From Rhodocollybia butyracea (lineage: Eukaryota; Basidiomycota; Agaricomycetes; Agaricales; Omphalotaceae): 27,170 nucleotides of DNA. The number at the start of each line of letters is the position of its first letter. Positions within the stretch are counted from its first letter, which is position 1. Below, piece by piece: positions 10,240 to 19,460 of this stretch. The notes under the pieces are model-generated. The model saw nothing but the letters and a program-made list of their open reading frames with translations, was not told the DNA's origin and did not search any database. Both the position numbers and the translations under genes were made by a program. Location of the stretch: the NCBI GenBank assembly GCA_015501585.1, contig JADNRY010000770.1:1-27170 (forward strand), written 5' to 3'.

Positions 10240-12804
10240 ATGCTCGACCATTGCTCAATATCTCATAAAGGTTCTTAATTTCTGTCACACTCCTCCACAA
10301 ATTCCAACATTATCTTAGGAGGAATCGTTTTATGGTCTCGGTCATTCACTCCGGAGGCTTCCCAAATCACGTCTTCCGCGGCTTCTCCGGTCAATTCCCT
10401 CATAAGAGAAGCCTTGATTGAAAGCAGGAATACAAGCGAAAAATACGAAAAGGACAGCTACGCTGTGAAATGGACGTTCGTGAACGATCTTGAGCTTATA
10501 TTCGTTGTGCGTATCTGGTATGCCAATCATTTCTTTTACTCAGTTTTGGAAAATTAGGTTGCATATCAACGAATTCTCCAGCTTACATACGTAGACGAGC
10601 TTCTGGCAACTCTCAAATCTCTCTTTCTCAAACTATACCAACCAGTCCTTACGACGTTCGTTGCTTCTCTGCATGCTGGAAAGAACGCCAAAAATTCTGC
10701 TGCTGAAGTTGTTGCTTCTTCAAACTTTGCTTCTGCTTTCGAAGGCTGGGATAAATACTTCGACGCATTGTTAAAGAAATTCGAAGATAAAGCTGCTCAG
10801 GTATAGTGATATCTCCTACTCTCGGACCCTAGAGTTTCACAAATATCTTAAGGAGCGTAAGTCTCGACTGCGAGGCCCTATTCATCCGCAGCCCGCTGTC
10901 GATCCTCCGCCTGTTTTGGATGAACAGAGTACAGGTAATATGATCTTGGTAACATTGAATTTTTCCGCTAACTGTCTGTAGAACCTTCACAGTCGGAAGA
11001 TACTGCGCAGGACGAACAACAAATAGCCCGAAATGTCCACGCAATCAAAGCACGCTTGCGGGGTCGTGGACGACGACCCGGAAGACCAAACGTGCGGTCT
11101 ATGGACTCGGGAAGCGGGAGAGATAGTATCCCTAATTCAGAGTGCGTCAGGTCATAACTTTTGTCTATCTCCGTCTCATCTCAGACCAGTACGGAAACTA
11201 CCCCAAAGCGTAAAGCTACAAAGAAGGCTGGTCGCAAATGGGGAGACGAAGCACCAACCGAGGCCGACATGGATTCTCTCAATTACAGTATCGAGAAATC
11301 CGATGCGAATGACATGGGCTCATCACAAGATTTGCAATCACTTGTCGATGAAACCTCTCTGGGCTCGCGCACCAAAGATGGATTGTACGAAGTCAAGGAT
11401 TGGGAGTTTGACATTGACAATACAGTGTCTGAAGCACTCAAAGTAACTGAAGTGCAGCCTGCTTCGACATCTGCCAGTTCTTTGGGAACCCTTGGCTCTT
11501 TCTTCTCGAGGCTTACAGGATCCAAAACACTTAGTGACGAGGACCTAAAACCCGTTCTGGATGCCATGAAACAACACCTTATGAAGAAAAATGTGGCAAT
11601 GGAGATTGCTGATAAAGTTTGTGAAGGTGTAGGCGAAGGCTTGATTGGAAAGAAGGTCGGAGGTTTCCAGAGTAAGACCGCCCCTTCCACGTAGTTCATC
11701 ATATCTAACTTTCTTACAGCCACGAATAGCGCCGTTCGAATGGCACTCTCAACGTCTTTGACAAGGATTTTGACTCCAAGAACCTCTACGGATTTGCTGC
11801 TATCTATAAGAACCAAATTATCATCTCCCCTTACATCGACACAACAGCGTGTGCCTTATTCGATGACATTTGTCGGTGTCAACGGTGTGGGCAAGAGCAC
11901 CAACTTGTCTAAAGTCTGCTTCTGGCTCATTCAAAATGGTCTTCGAGTCCTTATAGCCGCATGTGATACGTTTAGAAGTGGTGCTGTCGAACAACTCAGA
12001 GTGCATGTTCGGAATCTCAGCATGTTAGGAGTTGATGGTGCTGGTGACAGCAAAGGTCGAGTAGAGCTTTTCGAGCGTGGGTATGGCAAGGACGCTGCGG
12101 GTATCGCTAGGGAAGCCATCTCCTATGGTAAGAATCTATCTACCGTTTTCACGGATAATGATCCCAAAGTTGTGTATAGCTCGCGATAACGATTTTGACG
12201 TCGTGTTGATTGATACGGCCGGACGTATGCAAGACAACGAAGTGAGTGATTTTTACAAATCTAGGTGAAAGTGAACTAAGATGTTATTAGCCTCTCATGC
12301 GTGCACTCGCAAAGGTACCTCTTTTTTTGTATAAATTTGATCATCGTGCGATTCTCCTATAACCTCGTTGCTAGCTCGTCTCGGTTAACAACCCCGACAA
12401 GATCATTTTCGTCGGTGAAGCTCTTGTTGGAAACGAAGCAGTTTGATCAACTAAAAAAATTCGATCGTGCGTTGCGAGATTTCTCTGCTGGCAGTGGAAC
12501 GAAAAGAAAGGGGCATCGATGGTATGTTGGTCACAAAGTGGGATACCGTAGATGACAAGGTACGATCCATTCATTCATCTGAGGACGGGATTTTTTGGTT
12601 TTCAGTCTGGCTCATTGGTTTCCAAGGTCGGAGCGGCGTTGTCGATGACCTACGTTACTGGACAACCCATTATATTTGTTGGGTGTGGTCAGGTAAGGAT
12701 CATCCTGCAAGTTTATCGACGCCACTAATTCGCCTACTCAGACTTATACTGACCTACGACAATTGAGAGTATCAAATGTTGTAGAAGCTATACTCAGCGA
12801 TTAG
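10240..12804 (+). CDS. SRPRA: Signal recognition particle receptor subunit alpha (SRP GTPase), with two single-base insertions
   Basis: Twelve exons: 10240-10270, 10319-10506, 10558-10800, 10853-10934, 10982-11141, 11190-11671, 11720-12127, 12180-12241, 12291-12314, 12375-12559, 12606-12692, 12742-12804 (about 670 aa; animal proteins are about 640). The N-terminus MLDHCSISHKGGIVLWSRSF and RILQLTYVDELL are the longin-like SRX domain that binds SR beta on the ER membrane. A charged linker has KARLRGRGRRPGRP. The NG domain shows the helical N part, G1 (FVGVNGVGKSTNLSK), the insertion-box motif DTFRSGAVEQLR, G3 (VLIDTAGRMQDNE), G4 (VTKWDTVDDK) and the closing TYVTGQPIIFVGCGQTYTDL. It docks ribosome-SRP complexes at the ER. 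Exon 10 starts and ends in phase 0 but is 185 nt, two more than a multiple of three: an extra T at 12442-12444 and an extra G at 12510-12513. Confidence 0.94.
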
Positions 12805-13588
12805 TCGTGTGTATCTGTGAAATCTTAGTGTATCAGATCTAAGTATTGTATTATTTCTTTTGCTTAATTTACGTCCAGTTTCTTTGCGCTTGCGCTTTGT
12901 GTGTCAAACCTCGTTGCGGATTGGTGAGCGTTGACGCTGGATAAGAATGAACAGAAAACTTACATTGCTCTCAAGAGACCTCTCAACATGTGAATCAACC
13001 TTGGTCCTGGATCAGCTTGAGGACTGTTTGAAAGCTTCATGTAAGTATTGACCTTCAAAGTTTCGTCCCGTGTGGAGTGACACAGTCCGCATGACTACAG
13101 CTTCCTTTTTAGTCGAACAATAAAGCCAAGATTGAATGGGACCGATTGAATGAGAACCGTGGGACATTCCTCGCATCTTCCAGTTATTACCCCTTTTAGA
13201 TTGTGTCGACGCGTTTCTGGGAACAAGGACAAACGCGAATACTAACCCTTTGACCGTCTACACTAATATGAAAACATTCTTAAAAATGGTCGAGGACGCG
13301 TCGCTGTGTTGACTTACTATCGCCTTCGTGAATAACACCCTGTGGACCGCGATCAAAAAGAATTTCTTTGTGAAAGCTGCAGTCCTAGTACGTCCTTTCT
13401 TTTACAACGTGTCCGAGGATTAAACATACCACCACAAAGACTTTTCTTTGATATATCTCTCGTGGCTGGTTTCCACATCTAAGATCGTTTACACTTCCTC
13501 TTCCACCACCACTAACACCTACGAATTCAACGCTTCCACTACGACTACCACCGACACGAGCTAGTCTACACCACATCCGATAGACAGG
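12805..13588. promoter_or_regulatory. Intergenic region with the 3' end of the SRP receptor gene and HMG-gene promoter
   Basis: 784 bp between two plus-strand genes. I find no exon chain or RNA gene. The last 150 bp before 13589 are rich in short CCACCAC/ACTACC-like pyrimidine-biased runs, typical of a fungal 5' leader. Confidence 0.5.
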
Positions 13589-15474
13589 ATGAGTACACCT
13601 GCCTTTGACACTGTGGTGAATATGTCGTCGCCGTTACCTTTGTCCGTTGATGACCACTCTCCACATTTCGTCTTTGACGGCCCACCTGGTGTCTTGCCTT
13701 CTTCTCTTCCTTACCCAGACCCATCCTACCTTAGCATTCCTCCGGAACGAAAGAAGAAATCTCACGCACGAAAACAGCCCCCCGGGCATATTCCTCGTCC
13801 TCGAAATGCTTTCATCCTCTTTCGATGTGACTTTGTTCGCCAAAAGAAGGTCCCGGGCCACGTCGAGGCGAATCATCAAAACATTTCCCGTATCGTCGGT
13901 TCTGTCTGGAGGAACATGAGCACCAGCCAGAAAGCTCCATGGATCGAGATGGCCGACATGGAAAAGAAGAACCATGCCAAGGCCCATCCAGGATACAAAT
14001 ATCATCCTGGAAGTGAAGGCCGAGGGAAAGGCACACGGGGCAAGGAGCTCTCCCAGTCGCCTGCGGATTCTTCTAGTCGTATGGCACTTGAACCCTCTGT
14101 GCGCGCTGAGTGGACCCCGTCTCCTTCGTGCACCCCTCCCCTTATTCCTTTGAGACGTTCCTCCTCGTGCCCTCCTCCAGGAGCACTTCCGGTTCCGAAC
14201 ACAACCTCTTTCGGCCTACCCCAGATCGATACGCTGGGTATCTCTGCTCCGTTAGTGACAAGGGACGACCTCGCTCGTCGTCCTAGTCGTACAGTGATGT
14301 ATCAATCTAATATGCTACAAAACTTTTTCATCAACCCTCCAATGCATTCTGCCCCACCCGCATTGTATTCTGTTGACACGCCTGATTTCCTGTGGACGTC
14401 TGATCCAGGAAGTGGAGCCCCGTTGACGTCTGGGCCATACACTATCGCACCTCCAGGCGATGCTCCAGGTTGGGATGCTGCGCCGACGAAGCCAGATGCT
14501 AGTTATGCATGGTCTGACGCAGTCTTGGGCGCACATGTGGGGAATATCGAGGTAAAATATTTGTTCTTTTAAGCAAGTATGATCTTCTCACTCGTTACTT
14601 GTTCTCTAGTCGTACAATTTTGGTTCGAGCTTTCCCTCCGAATGGAGTATTGGTCCCGGACGGCCTACATTCACAAATCCATTCGATTCTGCGCATTCGA
14701 TGAATGAATCTCTCGCGTGGAACTTTGATCCTTCTTCAGTACCAGAATCGATCGATATGCATGCGGGTCCTACTGGCTTACCCCCCAGTGCCTTTTCCTC
14801 CGCTGATCACACTCAACCACCCAATCGTGCTGAAGTAGTTACAGTGGAGGATCTTGGTGATCTTCTCCGATCTCGAATGTCCTTGGTCAAAGGTGACCAG
14901 ATATTTCCGGATATAGCCAAGGCTGAACGACACTCCCCGCTACTTTCTGAAGCTCAAGAAGAAAAGCCGATGATACAAGATGATAGAATGATTTATTCTA
15001 CTTACCAGGAGAGCCTCCACGCTCTCGCTTACCCTGCAGGTCCAGAACGCGCTGGAGATCTGTTTCACGGACTTCCCGATGAGAAACAGCAGAACCTGGG
15101 TAGTAAAGGGGGTTTTCTTGTTGATTATTTGGAAGACCACTCAGGTGGTCATTATCCAGTAGTTAACCAAGCTCAGGGTCAGTTCAGGTCGAAGAATGAA
15201 GGGCCTTCGACCGCATCTTTTCTGGCTAACATGCCACCATTATCTTTCATTGCCTCGTCGTCATCACTTCCTACCTCCAGTCTACCTGGAGGAACTCAGA
15301 TGCCTGAAATATGGCGTACGGAGGGCGGCTTTTCAAAAGAGGGTTGACCGAATCCTCGCGGACGTTGGGCTCCGAATCAAAAGAAAGAGCGTACTTACGG
15401 ACGACCAAGGATATTTGACGCGCTCAGTACTAAGTACTGGGACATCGCAGGGCATCGCTAACAATCTGTCATGA
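13589..15474 (+). CDS. HMG-box (MATA_HMG-like) transcription factor
   Basis: Exon 1 is 13589-14551 and exon 2 starts at 14610, joined in phase 0 over a 58-nt intron (GTAAAA..CTAG). Residues about 68-140 form an HMG box: PRPRNAFILFRCDFVRQK, NISRIVGSVWRNMS, APWIEMADMEKKNHAKAHPG, YKYHP. This is the sequence-specific SOX/MATA type, expected to bend DNA in the minor groove; fungal relatives include mating and developmental regulators, but the exact role here cannot be assigned. Basic patches flank the box (PPERKKKSHARKQ), and the rest is Pro/Ser-rich, likely disordered activation region. The exon 2 frame stops at 15347 (566 aa). One extra G at 15323-15325 is suspected, because the shifted frame continues with AAFQKRVDRILADVGLRIKR to a stop at 15474; if no lesion exists, the gene ends at 15347. 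Confidence 0.85.
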
Positions 15475-15752
15475 ATAAATTATCAGAATCAAGGAGGCCG
15501 GTCAATGCAGGATTGCGAGGGGTAGTGGGCGGCAGTTAGAGACAGTTCACTGGCCCCATACTCCACTTAAAGTTCCTACTATAGCCATAATTGATTTAGA
15601 GCGCCGATGCACTTCTTCCATGTAACATACACACATGATGATACCAATTCAATTCAAACGAATATTTATATGTACTATAATACTTATTCCTGTGTATTCC
15701 ACCGCTGACATTTCAAAATCGCTCCCGCTTGCAACCAAATGCAAATGCGCCA

Positions 15753-16604
15753 TCATAGTGGCACTACGTTGCTGAGTTTCTCAGGGAAAGGATATGGATA
15801 GTTTCCCGGTGTGAACAAGGGAGGCGGCGTGTTGGCGTATTGTAGGTTCATCGATGGACGTCCAGCCTGAGTGAGCTCAGTCATCGAGTTGAATGAATCC
15901 GCCCTGGCCCTGGCAGAGTCAAGTGGGGGCACAGGCGAAGAAGCCATTGACGGTGCGACTGCGCTTCTACCTGACATGAACTCAGCAGAGGGAGCAGTAT
16001 GGTATCTTCGTCGGCGTCGCATGTAAATGAGCACCAGTCCTATGAGAGCAAGGAGACTAACTCCCCCGATTACGCCTCCTACAATAGCACCTAGATTGGT
16101 ACTGTTCCGCGAAAGAGACGAGGAACCATTGACAGGTAAGGGTGCAGAAGTAGAAGTTGCGGCAGCTGAGGAAGTGTCTACCGCGGACGCTGAGGGAGTG
16201 CTTCCTGCAAACGGCGAGAAAGTGCTTGTTGCAAACGCTGAAGAAGCGTTTACTGCGGATGCTGAAGGTAGTATTGGGGGAAATGGCGTGGTAGTGGAGG
16301 CGTTACTACCGGTACTCAGTATGGTAGGTGTCGAGGTGGTGGATGGAGAGGTGGTGTCATCGGCAGAGGAGGTATTGGAACTCGAGGAAGACTCGGCTGT
16401 AGTCGAACTAACGGACGAGGTGTCAACGGTAGAGGAGGAGGCTGGGGGAGGAATGGACGAGTCAGCAGTAGCGGAGGAGGTATCGGAGGGGACAGTGGAA
16501 TCCGAGATAGAAGAGGTAGTGGTAGTGGTTGTTTGTGAGCTTCCAGATTTTTGTGGATTATGAGAATGGTTGGAGTTGTTGTTGGGGTTGGAGTTGGAGG
16601 GCAT
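15753..16604 (-). CDS. Ser/Thr-rich single-pass membrane protein (Mid2/Wsc-like architecture)
   Basis: One intact 283-codon frame. Residues 1 to about 165 are almost all Ser, Thr, Ala, Pro and Asn, the composition of an O-mannosylated fungal ectodomain; there is no folded domain in it. A single transmembrane helix (GAIVGGVIGGVSLLALIGLV, residues about 168-192) is followed at once by a stop-transfer run of five Arg and a cytoplasmic tail of about 85 residues with FNSMTELTQ and a Pro-rich end. This architecture is that of cell-wall stress sensors and many mushroom proteins of unknown role. There is no cleavable signal peptide in the frame; a hydrophobic upstream stretch on the same strand (around 16700-16750) could be spliced on in phase via a GTAAGC donor and the TTTATAG just before the ATG, but I regard that as uncertain. 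Confidence 0.75.
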   Translation of the reverse strand: MPSNSNPNNNSNHSHNPQKSGSSQTTTTTTSSISDSTVPSDTSSATADSSIPPPASSSTVDTSSVSSTTAESSSSSNTSSADDTTSPSTTSTPTILSTGSNASTTTPFPPILPSASAVNASSAFATSTFSPFAGSTPSASAVDTSSAAATSTSAPLPVNGSSSLSRNSTNLGAIVGGVIGGVSLLALIGLVLIYMRRRRRYHTAPSAEFMSGRSAVAPSMASSPVPPLDSARARADSFNSMTELTQAGRPSMNLQYANTPPPLFTPGNYPYPFPEKLSNVVPL

Positions 16605-16910
16605 TCTCTATAAACCTGAAATTTAGTATACGCCAGATGACATACACCAAGAATTGCTTACCACTTGGGTTCTACGGGTGAGAGATAGCTCACATGGAAC
16701 TCTTAAACAGATTGATGCGACCAGCACAGAAAAGAGTGAAAGCAAGAAAGGACTACGATCATCGATCAAGTACTGTATTGGGGCGCTTATAATTGACAGA
16801 TTGATTGGATCAAGATTTTCTGATGGCATGATTATGCCACGCTCAGCTCGGCACACAAAGCCGAAATATCTTCTCAAGGAAACAACATGAGCTCATAAGT
16901 CACACTGTTC
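16605..16910. promoter_or_regulatory. Divergent promoter region, membrane-protein gene and glyoxalase II
   Basis: 306 bp between divergent starts. The minus strand carries an 84-codon frame (16877-16623) with one hydrophobic segment that might be an upstream exon of the membrane-protein gene; otherwise nothing is seen. Confidence 0.4.
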
Positions 16911-17981
16911 ATGAACTTTCGTGCTTTCTCTTCTTCCGCACGACGAGCGATGCAGATCGTCCCTGTCCCTGTCCGCGCAGACAACTATGCCTACTTGCTT
17001 ATTGATGAAGCCTCAAAGAAAGCTGCTGCAGTAGACCCCTTCGATGTGCCAACTGTTGTAGCTGCTGCTGAGAGACTCGGTGAATATCTTGTATCTAATG
17101 TATGTACGGTACTCACCACACGTAAATTTTAGGCGTTCAGCTAGTTGCGGGGATTACTACGCACCATCACCTTGATCACAGCGGAGGAAACAAGGTAAGT
17201 ATCTCGTCGTAGTCCACTATCACCTTATCTGAATTATGTATAGGATTTCGTATGTATTTCCTCTGTTGGTTAGTTGCACGCTACATATACATGTGATTAG
17301 GCGTCCAAATTCCCCGATGCACCCATCTATGGAGGTAGCGACAAGATACCCGCACTGACCAAGCTGGTAAAGGATAAAGACGAATTTAAGATTGGTGATA
17401 TCAATATCAAGTGCGTTCGTCGTTCAATTGATCGAATTTCTTCTCAATACGCTATCATAGATGTTTAGCGACACCATGTCATACACAAGACTCTATCTGT
17501 TATCATGTAACGGATGCTGTCGGCCGGAAGCATCCAGGAGGCGTCTTTACTGGTGACACTCTCTTCATAGGCGGTTGCGGTCGATTCTTTGAAGGAGTCG
17601 GTGCAGAAATGGACGCTGCACTTACATACCTAGGCACTCTACCCGACAAAACCCTCGTCTACAATGGCCATGAGTACACTCAGGGAAACGTTGCTTTCGG
17701 CAAGACCGTCGAGCCAGAGAACAAGGCTATTGGTAAACTTGAAGAGTTGGCTCGAACAAACGAGATTACGACTGGTATGACAACTATCGGCGATGAGAAG
17801 GAATGGAATGTATTCATGCGATTAGGTAGCACCGCAGTAAGGTGAGCCTTGAACCAACTTTGGTTTATTTTAATTTTGTTCTGACTCTTGTGCTAGAAAC
17901 TCTGTCAACGCTACCGCTGATACCCCAACAAACGAAGTCATGGACGCGCTTAGAGCTAAGAAGGACAATTTCAGAGGGTAG
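16911..17981 (+). CDS. GLO2: Hydroxyacylglutathione hydrolase (glyoxalase II)
   Basis: Six exons: 16911-17079, 17133-17194, 17244-17249, 17301-17410, 17461-17841, 17897-17981, giving 270 residues with every phase consistent. It is a metallo-beta-lactamase-fold enzyme that hydrolyses S-D-lactoylglutathione to D-lactate and glutathione in methylglyoxal detoxification. Metal ligands are visible in GITTHHHLDHSGGNK (T-H-x-H-x-D-H), in the second histidine motif TPCHTQDSICYHV, in FTGDTLFIGGCGRFFEG and in YNGHEYTQGN. The C-terminus (EWNVFMRL, then TNEVMDALRAKKDNFRG) is the glyoxalase II-specific extension that binds glutathione. The third exon is only six nucleotides (GATTTC), coding Asp-Phe. The N-terminus MNFRAFSSSARRAMQ is basic and acid-free, like a mitochondrial presequence, and the second Met could start a cytosolic form. 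No frame break was found. Confidence 0.95.
17244..17249 (+). other. GLO2: Six-nucleotide microexon of the glyoxalase II gene
   Basis: The exon GATTTC is flanked by a 49-nt intron ending TATAG and a 51-nt intron starting GTATGT. It adds Asp-Phe between GGNK and ASKFPDAP in phase 0, which matches the family spacing. Skipping it would keep the frame. Confidence 0.8.
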
Positions 17982-18292
17982 GCGTCAGTACTTGTCGTCC
18001 CTCATTATATTTTGGATGAATCGCATGTAGGCCCAAGCTCTAAACAAATATGATATGTACTATCGAAGTTCAGAATCCTGTTGTAATTTTGGGTGTTTTT
18101 TGACGCGATCTCACATCTTCTCAAGGTTCGTCCATCCGGCAAATGTAGTATACAAAGAAGTAGGTAAAAGAAACACGAATTGGAAGATGCTGCATACGCA
18201 ATTAATTTACTCCGGTACGATTCAGAAGATCCTAATAAGATATTAAAAACGCAGTAAAATGGATATTTGAGTGCACTCACTAAAACGGTCAT
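17982..18292. other. Convergent intergenic region
   Basis: 311 bp between the stops of glyoxalase II (+) and SFT2 (-). It should contain both 3' UTRs. Nothing else is seen. Confidence 0.5.
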
Positions 18293-19142
18293 TTAAAAAC
18301 CAACAGCTTTACGGACAGCTGCGCGCGCGTATGGGATATACGAGATAGAATACCATGAGTATGCAAGGTATTCAATGATAACAAAGACTGTAAAGTGTCG
18401 AAAGTTAGTAACTGAGCAAGAACAATGGAATGGTTCAAACGTACTGATGCAAAGAACCTAGGTTTCCGACGTCGTTTGTGAGAATTTCTGAAGGTTCGAG
18501 CAGAACACGTACATCGGAGCGAATCACAAAGGCACCAACAAAGACTAGTCCTATCGACCCCAAGAATACCAGAGTCGCAATTATTCGTACAGGTTTGAAC
18601 ATCTACCACAGTTGAGTTTCAAACTTTGAGACAGAAAAAGGCAGCGAGAGCGCTCACGAGTTTCAGCTGGGTACCAAACTGTTGCGAAAGTCAAAAAGAA
18701 ATGTTAATGAGCTTCTGTATCCACACGACAAAGGTTGCAAGACATACGCCCATCAAGAATCCGGTTCCAACGAGAGACACAACTGTGCCCAATCCATAGA
18801 GTATCGCGAATAGCGCAAGCTGTGCCAAGAATAAGACGATGGAGCCCAGAAGACTAAGTACGAATCCAATAGCTAAGCTGTGATAGGGAATGACCAAAGA
18901 TAAACACGTAGCAAAAACCTGGATGAAATGAAACAGTCACGCACCAACCAATAAATCCATACATTCGTGTCGTTCTCGACAATCCTAGAAATTTGAACGC
19001 AGAGTCACCCTAAACTCTTGCATGAATTGTGGTTAGCAAGATTGTTATAAAAACTGATATGCACCTCGAAAAACTGTGTCTCCGGGAGTCCTATTCCCCC
19101 CGTCCCTGATTCGAGGTTAAACCAGCCAGGTCTGTTTACCAT
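18293..19142 (-). CDS. SFT2: Golgi vesicle-transport membrane protein SFT2
   Basis: Rebuilt from ATG at 19142 to TAA at 18295-18293, about 163 residues in seven exons with all phases consistent. Motifs in order: WFNLESGTGGIGLPETQFFE, LSRTTRMYGFIGC, first membrane pair LAIGFVLSLLGSIVLFLAQL and LFAILYGLGTVVSLVGTGFL, the loop FGTQLKLMFKPVRI, third helix ATLVFLGSIGLVFVGAFVI, and the last helix with FVIIEYLAYSWYSISYIPYA. Four transmembrane helices and the LKLMFKPVR loop define the SFT2 (Got1/Sft2) family. In yeast the protein helps fusion of endosome-derived vesicles with the Golgi. The donor GTGCGT at 18944 splits a Cys codon. The gene is intact, with no single-base lesion, and ends convergently with glyoxalase II. 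Confidence 0.94.
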
Positions 19143-19460
19143 GATTTTTACTGTCGGAGTCGGATGATGGATTCAGGTTTTAGGTTCTTTTGTTACAACG
19201 TGCTGGGCCAGCAGCTGTTCGACCAGATTTCAGTAAAGCGCTTCAGAAGGATGTGTATGGTTAAGGCTGCGTTTGGCCGTGCACCGTGCGGCCCGATTGG
19301 CGCCAGCTTCGGACGCTTCATCGTCTTGCCTTCTAATTTTATCGCAATCCTATCTGAAATGGTCCCTCTGCCTAACTTGGTAGAAACATCAAGTTCACGG
19401 TATAAAATACTCAACGAACGCTTTCAGAAATCGTGGAAGACATGAATATCTTGTCTTTAG
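19143..19460. promoter_or_regulatory. Upstream region of SFT2 and of the following plus-strand gene
   Basis: 318 bp. A 93-codon plus-strand frame (19164-19445) overlaps an antisense frame of similar length and has no recognisable motif, so I do not call it as a gene. Confidence 0.35.

Noticed and set aside
11283..11816. 177-codon minus-strand frame
   Set aside because: It lies antisense to conserved exons of the SRP receptor GTPase, crosses two of its coding exons and has no motif of its own.
8588..12513. Programmed ribosomal frameshifting as the cause of the frame changes
   Set aside because: The sites share no slippery heptamer or following pseudoknot that I can see, differ in direction (+1 and -1), and affect unrelated genes; error in short base runs explains them better.
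13634..14202. Overlapping minus-strand frames opposite the HMG box
   Set aside because: The plus strand encodes a clear HMG box in this interval; the antisense frames carry no recognisable domain.
16027..16563. 178-codon open frame on the plus strand
   Set aside because: It is exactly antisense to the Ser/Thr-rich region of the membrane protein; its Glu/Val/Ala-rich content is the complement of the TCN/ACN repeats, a known source of long shadow frames.
16623..16877. Upstream signal-peptide exon for the Ser/Thr-rich membrane protein
   Set aside because: A phase-compatible join exists, but the hydrophobic stretch could equally be a pyrimidine-rich leader read in frame, and the 283-codon frame has its own ATG; left as a possibility only.
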